From: Agrobacterium larrymoorei | GTDB lineage: Bacteria; Pseudomonadota; Alphaproteobacteria; Rhizobiales; Rhizobiaceae | Length of the DNA: 64,000 bases | Reading direction: 5' to 3' | Assembly (NCBI RefSeq): GCF_013322225.1 | Contig: NZ_JAAMFB010000030.1 | Coordinates: forward strand, 1-64,000 | In this document: one piece after another, positions 43,480-52,484 of the stretch | Layout of the letters: each line of letters begins with the position of its first letter | Position numbering within the stretch: the stretch's first letter is position 1 | Made by a program: the position numbers and the translations under genes | Notes under the pieces: model-generated | What the model saw: only the letters and a program-made list of their open reading frames with translations | Told to the model about the DNA's origin: nothing | Databases searched by the model: none

Positions 43480-44484
43480 TTATACGGAAATAGCCGAGCC
43501 TTCGCGCTCGGTCACGATGGCGTCTGTACTGTCTTTCGCGGCAGGGGCCGAACGTGCCCAGCTGTTCCAGCCAAGACGTGCCGGCGCATCGTTCTGGCCC
43601 AACTGGCAGAATGGAATATCTTCCTTTTTCAGTATGACCTGCACGTCGAAATCAAATGAACTTCCAGAAAAAAGACGAGCAATAGCAAATATTTCCGACA
43701 TTCTTTTAGAGCCAGGTGTGAGCGCCAGATAGTCTGCATATCCCACAGGTCCGATGGCGATGCGAAAGCCACCACTAAAATCCTCGGCCATGCTGCCTGC
43801 GGTGCTGTTCAAGCCCAACCGAAGGCCGTTGCCCTGTCCCAGCTGGCTTTGCTCATGCGGTGGCAGCGGTACCCAGCGCCGACGAAATTGCTCCACAGAT
43901 ACGGGTAGGCCAGTAAACTCCTGGAGCATGGATGTAAGCGCCGTCGCGTTGCGGTTACGGTTTGCCAGAAGGCCGCTGAAACGAAGCAGCGTGTCTTCTT
44001 TAACACCCGCCTTTTCCACTAACCCAGCGCTACCAAAGCCGGTCAGCGAAAGCAGCGTCTTGCGAAATGTGTTATCCTGCCTTTGACGAGACCAGCGGAG
44101 ACCGCGCGCGAGCCGGTATTTTTCAGTTGCGGAAACGAATAGCTCAGTGAAACGGGCGGCGAAGAGATTGAAAAAGCTGGCGAGTGCCTTCGAACGATTG
44201 CGTTCTTCCCGCTGCAACAGCTCGCCATATGTGGGCGGCAGTGATCCTAAGGGTCCAACAATGGGCGCGAAGGCCGACTTCAGTTCGATCCGGTCGGATT
44301 TTATTTCAAAGCCGCTGATCGCAACCGGGATAGGGCTCGTTCCTACATGCGCACCAATGTTCAAGGTGTCTTCAGCAGTCAGATGCTGTGCCACCCGGAA
44401 GGCGGTCGTCGGCTCAAACCTGCCCGGATCACCGGAGAGGAGCGCGGCTTGTTGATCGTGCATCGTTTTCTGTTGCGCCTGCAT
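43480..44484 (-). CDS. tssG: T6SS baseplate protein TssG
   Basis: The 334-residue protein has the TssG/VasB pattern: FEPTTAFRVAQHLT, FKSAFAPIVGPLGSLPPTYGELL-like text near residue 75 and ALASFFNLFAARFTELFVSATEKYR. Further on come FSGLLANRNRNATALTSMLQEFTGLPVSVEQF, RWVPLPPHEQSQLG and VGYADYLALTPGSKRMSEI. It forms the baseplate wedge with TssF and TssE. It lies 9 bases after tssF in the operon. Confidence 0.92.
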   Translation of the reverse strand: MQAQQKTMHDQQAALLSGDPGRFEPTTAFRVAQHLTAEDTLNIGAHVGTSPIPVAISGFEIKSDRIELKSAFAPIVGPLGSLPPTYGELLQREERNRSKALASFFNLFAARFTELFVSATEKYRLARGLRWSRQRQDNTFRKTLLSLTGFGSAGLVEKAGVKEDTLLRFSGLLANRNRNATALTSMLQEFTGLPVSVEQFRRRWVPLPPHEQSQLGQGNGLRLGLNSTAGSMAEDFSGGFRIAIGPVGYADYLALTPGSKRMSEIFAIARLFSGSSFDFDVQVILKKEDIPFCQLGQNDAPARLGWNSWARSAPAAKDSTDAIVTEREGSAISV

Positions 44485-44493
44485 CCCGGTCTC

Positions 44494-46278
44494 CTAAAGC
44501 AGCGGCCGGTCTGCCGCGCGGGCAGGCCAATGGGCTATGGGTTCGGAATGGCCTCGCATGGTTGCGGTCAGCCGGGTGAAACTGTTGATCGAGGTGTAGA
44601 GACCGAAGAAATGATTGAGTACGCTTGCAAAGATGAACGCGGCGGGGCGGTCGATCAAAGATGGATCGAATTCCAGCGTGACATCTGTTCCCGGCACCAT
44701 CGCAGAGCCGATGCGGGCGTGAGAATTACGTGCTTCCACCTTGCTTATCGCCTCAACGAGTTGCCGTGTTTCCGGCGCATCGCGAAACGCATAGAGCGAC
44801 AAGATATCTTTCAACGGTGCGCCGCCATTGTCGAATAGTGAAAGGTGGTTGAGCAAAAGATGCGACACCAGCCTCCATTCCCGTGCGGAACGCTCGGTCA
44901 TGCGCACGGCTGCAGTCGGCGGCATAAGGGCATGGATGGACTGGATCGCCTCGTTTCCAGTAGAAAGCTGAAGGAACGGATGTCCTCCACCAAATGGCAG
45001 TTGGCTTGGAAGCTCGCGATTGATGCAGAGCGTGTCGATGCTTGCCACAACGTCAAGGGGACCAAGAGGTCCGCGCTTCTCGTCTACGAATGCGATATCC
45101 GTGTCGGACGAGCCGTCTTCCTCATCGAAGCGGCGATAAGTCTGCCAAAAGACGTTCGATCCATTGCTTCTCTGGGTGCGTCCGAAAAAGGGAGCCGTTT
45201 TTTCGATCTGGCCTGCTCTATCCGTCAGATGCACATGCTCGACCGCATAAACCTCACGGGTACGCTGCCGTCTGGCATCCGGTAGCAAACGGTATTCGGT
45301 GCGTGTCCCATCAAGGCTCACCGGCTCGCAATTCTGCTTGAACAGGTTGACGACCGGCGAAGCGTTGAGAACGAAATCTTTCGCGGTCACCATCCGCTCC
45401 AGCCGCGTGTCGGCAGCATCGAGATAGATGTAGAGTTCGCAGTCTCCGCCCATCCATCTGTCCAACCCACCGATATTGAGAAACAGGAATTTCTGCGGCA
45501 GCGCGAAGAATTCCGTCAGCAACCGGTATCCGTCGAAGCTGTTGGCCGGGTAGGGCAGCATCGCCTGATCCCGCGCAAAGCCTGATGGGTTGAGATTGCT
45601 GGCTGGTAAAAAAACGGCGTTGCGATCTTCCGAGTGTTGAGCGAGCGATATGCCTACGCAATGGTTCGCCAGCAGCTCGTAAAGCGCGGTTGCCTGTTGC
45701 CAGGCGGATGAAATGAAAACGTCGAGGCTTTTCAGCCCCATCTCACGAAATGTCGACGGTCTTGGCGACGTTGTGCGCAAGGATAGTCTCAGGCAGCTGG
45801 CAGCGCCCGCGATGGCGGTCGAATAAGGAGCATCGATGGGTTGCCCGGACAGTGTCGCTGCGGAAATCTCGAGCGGCACGATATTCACGTCTTGCGTGGT
45901 ACGGAAACGGCAGCTCTCGCCTCCGACAGGTTCGGCTAGAATTTCGCTGTGGCGCGGCAAGGTTTGCATCGTCGCCAGCGCCGGGCTTTGGGCGAACTGC
46001 ACGACGCTCATCGACGGGATCGGGGCGAGATAGTGCGGATAGAGCGTTTCCAACAGGCTATCGGAAAGCTCGGGAAACTCATCGTCCAGTTTCTGGCGAA
46101 CGCGAGCCGCAGAATAAGCAAAGCTCTGGATCAACCGCTCGACATGTGGGTCATCCGCCACGTCACCCGTCATGCGCAGTCGTCCGGCGATCTTCGGGAA
46201 AGCCTCTGCAAAACGCGAGGCACGCTTTCTCAGCGCGAAGAGTTCGTCGTTGTATTTTTCGAGAAAGCCGTCAGCCAT
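44494..46278 (-). CDS. tssF: T6SS baseplate protein TssF
   Basis: From the ATG at 46278 the protein has 594 residues. It starts MADGFLEKYNDELFALRKRASRFAEAFPKIAGRL, the recognised TssF start, then DDPHVERLIQSFAYSAARVRQKLDDEFPELSDSLLETLYPHYLAPIPSM. A frame extending to 46401 would overlap tssE heavily and has no similarity. TssF is the main wedge subunit of the baseplate. It overlaps the end of tssE by 8 bases. Confidence 0.94.
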   Translation of the reverse strand: MADGFLEKYNDELFALRKRASRFAEAFPKIAGRLRMTGDVADDPHVERLIQSFAYSAARVRQKLDDEFPELSDSLLETLYPHYLAPIPSMSVVQFAQSPALATMQTLPRHSEILAEPVGGESCRFRTTQDVNIVPLEISAATLSGQPIDAPYSTAIAGAASCLRLSLRTTSPRPSTFREMGLKSLDVFISSAWQQATALYELLANHCVGISLAQHSEDRNAVFLPASNLNPSGFARDQAMLPYPANSFDGYRLLTEFFALPQKFLFLNIGGLDRWMGGDCELYIYLDAADTRLERMVTAKDFVLNASPVVNLFKQNCEPVSLDGTRTEYRLLPDARRQRTREVYAVEHVHLTDRAGQIEKTAPFFGRTQRSNGSNVFWQTYRRFDEEDGSSDTDIAFVDEKRGPLGPLDVVASIDTLCINRELPSQLPFGGGHPFLQLSTGNEAIQSIHALMPPTAAVRMTERSAREWRLVSHLLLNHLSLFDNGGAPLKDILSLYAFRDAPETRQLVEAISKVEARNSHARIGSAMVPGTDVTLEFDPSLIDRPAAFIFASVLNHFFGLYTSINSFTRLTATMRGHSEPIAHWPARAADRPLL

Positions 46279-46834
46279 TCGCAGCCTCCACAAGGAAGCG
46301 CTGCGTAGAAGGGTCGATCTTGCTTTCAAAACTGATCGGCGGCATGCCTTCATGCAGTCGAAAGGTCGCGTTGATGCGCATGCGCAGCGCTCGGTCGCCA
46401 TCCGTCCTGCTTTTCAGGATAGTTACGCGAACATCGGAAAGTCGCGTTTCAAACATTGAAATCCGTCGCTCGATGCTCTGCGCCAGCCGGGCCTTGGAAG
46501 CATCTGTCACCAAATTGGCAGATAGAATTCCATCGACACCATAGCTGACGAGTGCATCCGTTAATTCCTTCAGAATTGCGGGAGGGCTGGCGGGGTTACG
46601 CCGGGTGTTGAGCAATGCTTCCAGATCGCGACGGATCACTTCGCGCATTTCACGGACCTGATCGGCAAGGCTCAGCTGCGGATCTGTCTCCATATCCGGC
46701 GCATCGTCCAGCAAACGGTCCAGCACGGAGCGGGCCAGCGTTCGCTGTTTTGGTCGATATTGGTCCAGCGGATCAACCACGCGCAATCTGCCTTTCCTCG
46801 TTTTCGGATGGAACTGAGAGGGTGGTGATTTCAT
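46271..46834 (-). CDS. tssE: T6SS baseplate protein TssE (gp25-like)
   Basis: Reading from the ATG at 46834 gives 187 residues. The conserved part starts at VVDPLDQYRPKQRTLARSVLDRLLDD and includes the gp25 core (LSLADQVREMREVIRRDLEALLNTRR, ALVSYGVDGILSANLV). The start is uncertain: the ATG has no ribosome site and overlaps tagJ by 62 bases. A TTG at 46786 or GTG at 46780 has GAGGAAAGG just upstream and a much shorter overlap. Both possible short forms keep the whole gp25 domain. TssE caps the tail tube end of the baseplate. Confidence 0.88.
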   Translation of the reverse strand: MKSPPSQFHPKTRKGRLRVVDPLDQYRPKQRTLARSVLDRLLDDAPDMETDPQLSLADQVREMREVIRRDLEALLNTRRNPASPPAILKELTDALVSYGVDGILSANLVTDASKARLAQSIERRISMFETRLSDVRVTILKSRTDGDRALRMRINATFRLHEGMPPISFESKIDPSTQRFLVEAANG

Positions 46835-47600
46835 GGAAGGAAACGAGATCATCACCGATCAACAGGCAGCGCTGCCCGCGCCCTGTGACCAGCGGGTCAC
46901 CATCCTCAGACCATTGTGTTTCGCGGCCCAACAGAAGGGCGACATCACCGCTCGATCCGTGATAGATCGCAGGTATGAGGACCGAGGCGATGGCACCGTC
47001 GCGCAGTGTCAGCTCAGCATCACGGAAGGCAAGGTCGCGGGGGCGGTTCATCGGGGCGATGGAAAGGCTCTCGATACGGCTGTAGTCGATCCACAGATAG
47101 CGCCCGCCATTGGTCAACACTTCCAGCGCATGTGGCACGCGGTCGTCAAGATCGCGGATATCGTTTGCGGGTTTGCCGTTCAATGTGATGGCAACTTCAC
47201 CGCGCTTTTCGTCCAGTTCGGCGAGTGCTGTTGCAGCGTCCGCCGTATCTCCATTGCGAGCGCTGACATTGGCTTTAATCGCCAGATGGTCCAACACCGA
47301 CGGACCGTTCGGAAACTCCGGCACTGCTCCTGTTTCAAACCAGGCATCACGCGCGGCCATGGCGCGCAATTGCTGGCGCAACAACGAAAAGCCGACGCTG
47401 TCCTGCGGCGAAAAGGTAGCCGCGAGATTGCATTGCGCATCCGCCTTTTCGTATTCGCCTGCGAGTATGAGGAGGTCGATATAGATGTGGCGACCTTCCT
47501 TATCCGATGGCTTCGATTTCACGTGATCCCGTGCAAGGACCGTCGCGTCGTCCAGTTGGTTGTCGTCCAGAAGTCTGGAAATATCGGCGCGCAATGTCAT
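46773..47600 (-). CDS. tagJ: T6SS accessory protein TagJ (ImpE)
   Basis: The 275-residue protein matches ImpE/TagJ. An N-terminal helical repeat part (LDDNQLDDATVLARDHVKSKPSDKEGRHIYIDLLILAGEYEKADAQCN) is followed by the C-terminal ImpE domain (RYLWIDYSRIESLSIAPMNRPRDLAFRDAELTLRDG). TagJ binds the sheath component TssB in other systems and modulates sheath turnover. It overlaps the upstream tssC paralogue by 4 bases. Confidence 0.9.
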   Translation of the reverse strand: MTLRADISRLLDDNQLDDATVLARDHVKSKPSDKEGRHIYIDLLILAGEYEKADAQCNLAATFSPQDSVGFSLLRQQLRAMAARDAWFETGAVPEFPNGPSVLDHLAIKANVSARNGDTADAATALAELDEKRGEVAITLNGKPANDIRDLDDRVPHALEVLTNGGRYLWIDYSRIESLSIAPMNRPRDLAFRDAELTLRDGAIASVLIPAIYHGSSGDVALLLGRETQWSEDGDPLVTGRGQRCLLIGDDLVSFHEITTLSVPSENEERQIARG

Positions 47601-48991
47601 GCGGATATCCTTTGCGGCTCAGGCGCGTTCCGCGGCGCAGATACATTCGGCGTCGTGGTTTCGGCGATGAGGTGGAAACTTGTCGAAACGTCATCCAGTT
47701 GGAAATGTGGCTGAAGACGCACGGTGCAGGAGAAGGTGCCGGGCTTACCCGGAATTTCAAAGACGTTGATGCCCGCAGAACGGAGCGGATAGCGCGACCG
47801 AAGCCCTGCCTCCGCGTCGTCATTGCCGAGTGTGTAGGAGGAAAGCCATGTTTCCAGCTTGCGCTCGATGGTGATTGCATCGCTCAACTGGCCGATGTCG
47901 TCACGCATGATGACCTTCAGATAGTGTGAGAAGCGCGAGGCGCAGAGCACGTACTGCAACATGGCCGCCAGCCGCGCATTTTGGCGAGCGCCCTCGGTGG
48001 AGTAGTGGCCGGGAGCATGCAGCGATTGATTGGCGTTGAAGATCGCCATGCTGGAAAGATAGGTCGTGGAGACGGGAACAATGCCAAGATCGGAAAACTG
48101 CTGTTCCTGTCCCGTCGTCAGCTGCACCTCGACAGGCGGCTGTGCGGATAAACCATTACTCTCAATGCCAAGATCGAGCGGCGGCAGCTGATAGGCAGGC
48201 ATGATGCCACCATCGATATCGCCCTGCGTCACGCCGCGAATGTCCGCAAACCAGCCGGAATCGACGAAATTCCGGACAACGACGGTTGCGAAGCCAAAGG
48301 CTGCATTACCCCAAAGCAGCGTTTCGCCGTCCTCCGCTATGTACTCGCGAAACGGAAACGTATCCTGTCGGCGACGAGAAAACGGCTGATAAGGCGAGCG
48401 CAGCAGAATTCGCGGCCCCGCAAGTCCCAGGAACCGCGAGTCGTCCCGCCCACGCAATGCATTCCAGCGAATGCGGGATTTATCCTGTTTCAACCAGGAA
48501 AAATCCTGCACGCGCCCGAGTTCTGAAAATTCCTGAAGTCCGATTGCACCCGGTGCCGCGCCCGCCACGAACGGGCAGAAAGAAGCGGCCGCGACCAAGC
48601 CTATCTGCGAAAGCGTAGTGATCGAATCCGCGCCCTCGTGATCGTCTGGAGAGAACGCATAATCACCGATCATGAGCCCCACAGGCTCGCCGCCGGGCAT
48701 TCCGAACTCCCGGCTGTAGACGATCTCGAAAAGATGGCTTTGATCGAAATCCGTCGCCCGCTCCATGCTGCGGGCCAGTTCGCGCCAGCTCGCATTCAGC
48801 AGCTTCACCTTTACTTCCGTGCTGCGACTTGCCTCGTTCACGACCATGGCAAGGCCGCGCCATCTCGCCTCCATGGCCTGAAATTGGGCATGGTGCAAAA
48901 TCGCGTTTACCTGCGCGTTCAGTGCATCGTCTATAAGAGCGATGAGCTGATCGGCAAAACTGCGGGCGTCCGAGAAGGACTTTTGCACCAT
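47597..48991 (-). CDS. Second TssC paralogue (TssC40-like sheath protein)
   Basis: The 464-residue protein is homologous to the TssC encoded just upstream: FDQSHLFEIVYSREFGMPGGEPVGLMIGDYAFS, WNALRGRDDSRFLGLAGPRILLRSPYQPFS, and a C-terminal SHYLKVIMRDDIGQLSDAITIERKLETWLSSY. Clear sequence divergence from the upstream copy, rather than recent duplication, suggests a separate role. A. tumefaciens also carries a TssC40/TssC41 pair. It may be a sheath variant or a regulator of sheath assembly; which one is not shown by the sequence. Confidence 0.88.
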   Translation of the reverse strand: MVQKSFSDARSFADQLIALIDDALNAQVNAILHHAQFQAMEARWRGLAMVVNEASRSTEVKVKLLNASWRELARSMERATDFDQSHLFEIVYSREFGMPGGEPVGLMIGDYAFSPDDHEGADSITTLSQIGLVAAASFCPFVAGAAPGAIGLQEFSELGRVQDFSWLKQDKSRIRWNALRGRDDSRFLGLAGPRILLRSPYQPFSRRRQDTFPFREYIAEDGETLLWGNAAFGFATVVVRNFVDSGWFADIRGVTQGDIDGGIMPAYQLPPLDLGIESNGLSAQPPVEVQLTTGQEQQFSDLGIVPVSTTYLSSMAIFNANQSLHAPGHYSTEGARQNARLAAMLQYVLCASRFSHYLKVIMRDDIGQLSDAITIERKLETWLSSYTLGNDDAEAGLRSRYPLRSAGINVFEIPGKPGTFSCTVRLQPHFQLDDVSTSFHLIAETTTPNVSAPRNAPEPQRISA

Positions 48992-49048
48992 GATATGGCT
49001 CCGGTTTCAGGAAAGGCGCGGGGCAGGCGATGTGCCCCGCCACCAACG

Positions 49049-50527
49049 TCAGTTCTTGGATGGGATACGTGCAACCATACGCAGGGAGGTCGTCAGTTCT
49101 TCCATCTGCAACCATGGACGCATCCAGGCTACGGCATTGTAGGAACCCGGCTTGCCCGGTACTTCCTGCACCGTTACCTTCGCTTCACGCAGTGGGTATT
49201 TTGCGCGGCTTTCCTCGCCTGCTTCGTCATTTGCGTTGACATAGTTGGAGATCCAGCGGTTCAGCCAGACTTCGCAATCGGAAGCCTCCATGAAGGAGCC
49301 GATCTTGTCGCGACCCATCACCTTGAGATAATGCGCAAAGCGGGAGGTCGCCATGATGTATGGCAGGCGGGCGGAGACTGCGGCATTCGCAGTGGCTTCG
49401 GGTCGGTCATAAAGCTTGGGCTTATGGGCAGTCTGTGCGCCGAAGAATACTGCGTAATCGGTGTTTTTGTAATGGCAGAGTGGCAGGAAGCCGAGCTTTC
49501 CGAGTTCCGCGTCGCGTCGGTCGGTAATGCCGACTTCCGTCGGGCATTTGAGGTCGAGATCGCCATCATCGCTCGAAAAGACATGCATCGGTAGATTTTC
49601 TACCTTGCCGCCGTTTTCCGCGCCACGAATTGCCGTGCACCAGCCGTATTTGGCAAAGGCATCGGTCAACTTTGTCCCCATCACGTAAGACGCGTTCATC
49701 CAGCAATATTCATCATGCTGAAGATCGCCATTTGGCGAACCCTTGGTCTCGTCATATCCGAATTCGTCGACCGGGTTTGTCTTGGGGCCGTAGGGCATGC
49801 GGGCCAAAACGCGCGGCAGCGCCAGCGTAACGAAACGGGAATCGTCGCTTTCGCGGAAACTGCGCCACTTGGCATATTCCACCGTGTCGAAAATCTTTTC
49901 GAGATCGCGCGGACGAGCGAGATCACGGTAATCGTCAAAGCCGAACATGCGAGGGCTTGCGGCCGAAATGAACGGCGCGAAGGCCGCTGCGGCGATGGAA
50001 GAGACGCCCTGAAGCATCTGTACGTCATCGAATGAGTTGTCGAATTCATAGTCACCGATGATTGCACCAAGAGGTTCGCCACCCGGTGTACCAAATTCGT
50101 CTTCGTAGATGGCTTTGAACAGCCGCGACTGATCGAATTCCACTGCCTTTTCAAGGTCTCGACCGAGCTCGCGCTTGGTCGCGTTCATCACCCGGATCTT
50201 GAGGTTCACACTGGTTTCGGAATTCTTGACAAGGTAGTTCAGTCCGCGCCACGTGCCTTCAAGCTTGGCAAATTCGGGCGACTGCATGATTGCGGCGAGT
50301 TGCTCGGAAATCGTCTTGTCAAGCTCCGAAATCGCCCGATTGAGGGTCACGGTCAGGTTGCGGTCGTACTTTACCGTCCCTTTCAGCGCCTGATCAGTCA
50401 GCGTACGCAGCAGGTTCTGGGCCCGGTCCGGTTCAGTCTGGCGAGTGGCGGCGACGACTTTCGAAAGCAAGCCCTCTTCTGCGGTCGTGGCCTGTGCGTC
50501 ATTTTTCAGCAGGCTTTCAGCGCTCAT
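49049..50527 (-). CDS. tssC: T6SS contractile sheath large subunit TssC (TssC41/VipB)
   Basis: The 492-residue protein has the full TssC pattern: NRAISELDKTISEQLAAIMQSPEFAKLEGTWRGLNYLVKNSET, FDQSRLFKAIYEDEFGTPGGEPLGAIIGDYEF, FRESDDSRFVTLALPRVLARMPYGP and a C-terminal RFAHYLKVMGRDKIGSFMEASDCEVWLNRWISNYV. With TssB it forms the contractile sheath, whose N-terminal region is recognised by ClpV after contraction. It lies 83 bases after tssB. No terminator is seen in the gap. Confidence 0.95.
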   Translation of the reverse strand: MSAESLLKNDAQATTAEEGLLSKVVAATRQTEPDRAQNLLRTLTDQALKGTVKYDRNLTVTLNRAISELDKTISEQLAAIMQSPEFAKLEGTWRGLNYLVKNSETSVNLKIRVMNATKRELGRDLEKAVEFDQSRLFKAIYEDEFGTPGGEPLGAIIGDYEFDNSFDDVQMLQGVSSIAAAAFAPFISAASPRMFGFDDYRDLARPRDLEKIFDTVEYAKWRSFRESDDSRFVTLALPRVLARMPYGPKTNPVDEFGYDETKGSPNGDLQHDEYCWMNASYVMGTKLTDAFAKYGWCTAIRGAENGGKVENLPMHVFSSDDGDLDLKCPTEVGITDRRDAELGKLGFLPLCHYKNTDYAVFFGAQTAHKPKLYDRPEATANAAVSARLPYIMATSRFAHYLKVMGRDKIGSFMEASDCEVWLNRWISNYVNANDEAGEESRAKYPLREAKVTVQEVPGKPGSYNAVAWMRPWLQMEELTTSLRMVARIPSKN

Positions 50528-50610
50528 TTTTCAATCCTTCCACATGCGGCCAAAGCTTTCGCCGCTTGAATAGTAGAACTCCGCGTCACGGAGCGTTGGA
50601 ATGGTCAGGA

Positions 50611-51120
50611 CTATTCAGCCTTGCCGTTCTTGTCCTTGAGTTCGGAAACCAGCGTCGCAAGGTCGGTCTTGTTTTGAAGAATATCTTCCAGCATCCGCTC
50701 GAGATCTTCTGAACGATCTGCCTTTGAAAGCAGGTCACGCAGTTCGTTGCGCGCATCGAGCAGTGCTTTGAGGGCCGGAACCTGCTGTACGACCGAGCCA
50801 GGTTCGAAATCTTCCATGCTTTCAAATTTGAGGTTGACCTGCATGTCAGTACCGTCCTTTTGCAGCGTGTTCGGTACGGCAATGTTCAGGCCCGGCGTCA
50901 TCCGACGCATCACTTCGTCGAAATTGTCACGGTCGACCTGAACGAATTTGCGCTCGCCAAATGGCTTTAGCGGCTGTGTCGGGTTGCCGGAAAAATCACC
51001 CAGCACGCCTACGACAAATGGCAGTTCCTTCACTACCATCGCGCCCTCGGTCTCTACTTCGTACTTGATATGAACACGCGGTTTGCGAACCCGCTCCAGC
51101 TTTTCGTGTACGCTCGCCAT
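50611..51120 (-). CDS. tssB: T6SS contractile sheath small subunit TssB (VipA)
   Basis: The 169-residue protein begins [47 protein letters not shown], the standard TssB start. It continues with [24 protein letters not shown] and the helical C-terminus [28 protein letters not shown]. It pairs with TssC to build the sheath. A GGAGG ribosome site precedes the ATG by six bases. Confidence 0.95.
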   Translation of the reverse strand: MASVHEKLERVRKPRVHIKYEVETEGAMVVKELPFVVGVLGDFSGNPTQPLKPFGERKFVQVDRDNFDEVMRRMTPGLNIAVPNTLQKDGTDMQVNLKFESMEDFEPGSVVQQVPALKALLDARNELRDLLSKADRSEDLERMLEDILQNKTDLATLVSELKDKNGKAE

Positions 51121-51186
51121 TTAAACCTCCTTCATGCCATCAGGCATTTTTTAAAACTGTTGCAGAGGGCTTCCTCCGCGATTCGA

Positions 51187-52242
51187 CTACTTTCCGTTAT
51201 TGTCTCCGGCAGGGTTTATGCCCGCCGCCGTCAGAACTGCGTTTCGGACTTGGGCTTCGGGTAGAAGCTCTGCCAGCAGTTCAGAAAAATCCATGCGCCC
51301 CCGACGAACCAGCGTTTCAATCGCCAATGAAATGGGTGAGTGCGGTTCTGTACGGCGAAAGTAACGCGCAACTATAAGAAGAGTTTCAAACGCTTCGTCG
51401 CGTGACGCGATTCCTTCTGGGATTCGTGCCGGACTCTGTATCGGTGATTGCCCTGCGACTGTTGTGCCGATCTCGGCGGGAACAGGTGTCGAAACATCCG
51501 CCTGCTCGATATCTCGCCCACCCAGAGCGCGGATCGCAGCAGCGACCTCGATCAGAACGTTTCTTATGTTGGAGCTAGGCGGCGCAAACTGGCTGCAGCG
51601 CTCGGTGATGATAGCCATTACCCGGTCGAAAGTGGTGAGGCACGCATTTACATTGGCAAGGTGTTCAGACATGGCAGCGACACCAGCCTCGGAGGCGGCA
51701 CGATAAATCTCTTCCTTGCGTTTGCTTTCATTAGGGCGTTGCGCCAGCTGGAAGTCCCATAGACTGTGCTCACCATATTTACTGGTCGGAATAAGCGAGG
51801 TGAGCCGTAGTGGTTGAACCAGCGTTCCCTCACTTCCGATTCCATTCAATCCGGCAAAAGGCGCAAATTTTTCTTCTTCGTCTTCATCGCTGATAGAGCG
51901 AACGGATTCCCAGTGGTTGCAGAAAATGTCCTCGCAAATTTCGTAAACTTCACGCAGACCGGGAAACCCCTCCAGCCGCAATTTCGCTTCGGTAAGCCAC
52001 GCCAATATTTCGACGTCCTTGCTTTTGTTATATATAATTTGCAATCCGAGATTGCTAACATCATTCCAGTTGCTCGGCACCCATAGAACTTCTTGAGGTG
52101 ATATAGTGCGTTCTTCTGCACGAGCCTGGTTACGTTCGTCCTTAATTCTATAGTATGTCTCGCGCGTTGTTTGGTTGTTGCGAATGTTTTCTCCGCAATC
52201 TCCAGAATATTCTATTTTTCTTACAGCCAAATTCGCGGTCAA
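51187..52242 (-). CDS. tssA: T6SS baseplate/sheath assembly protein TssA
   Basis: The ImpA_N domain is recognisable (SGDCGENIRNNQTTRETYYRIKDERNQARAEE, then WLTEAKLRLEGFPGLREVYEICEDIF). The C-terminal region includes RRTEPHSPISLAIETLVRRGRMDFSELLAELLP. There is no suitably placed ATG. The first upstream ATG (52323) adds 27 residues running through promoter-like repeats, so a TTG at 52242 (or CTG at 52248) with GGAG upstream is preferred, giving 351 residues. TssA primes sheath-tube polymerisation from the baseplate. It is the first gene of the minus-strand T6SS operon. Confidence 0.88.
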   Translation of the reverse strand: MTANLAVRKIEYSGDCGENIRNNQTTRETYYRIKDERNQARAEERTISPQEVLWVPSNWNDVSNLGLQIIYNKSKDVEILAWLTEAKLRLEGFPGLREVYEICEDIFCNHWESVRSISDEDEEEKFAPFAGLNGIGSEGTLVQPLRLTSLIPTSKYGEHSLWDFQLAQRPNESKRKEEIYRAASEAGVAAMSEHLANVNACLTTFDRVMAIITERCSQFAPPSSNIRNVLIEVAAAIRALGGRDIEQADVSTPVPAEIGTTVAGQSPIQSPARIPEGIASRDEAFETLLIVARYFRRTEPHSPISLAIETLVRRGRMDFSELLAELLPEAQVRNAVLTAAGINPAGDNNGK

Positions 52243-52282
52243 AGACAGTCTAGCTCCAATAAAATGTAATACTTTTATGACG

Positions 52283-52453
52283 TTTCTTACGTAACGTAAG
52301 GTGAGTTTCTTACGCCACGTCAAGCTATTCAGTAAACAGACTTAGTGTAAATGTGTCTAAATTGAGGCGTCTTGTGGTTGAGCTATTGAAATAAAAAAGC
52401 AACTTTAGGCTAGACAATCACGGTTTCATGTTCTTAGTTATGCCACGTAACGT
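52283..52453. promoter_or_regulatory. T6SS divergent promoter with CGTAACGT-type repeats
   Basis: TTTCTTACGTAACGT at 52283-52297 and TTTCTTACGCCACGT at 52306-52320 are near-identical direct repeats with starts 23 bases apart. ACGTAACGT recurs at 52445-52453, just before clpV. The region separates the tssA and clpV operons. In A. tumefaciens this promoter region is controlled by the acid-responsive ChvG-ChvI system, so these repeats are candidate ChvI sites. That link is inferred from position and not from a known consensus. Confidence 0.5.
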
Positions 52454-52484
52454 TGTGAAATGATCTCAGACGGAGGCTTTCGGC

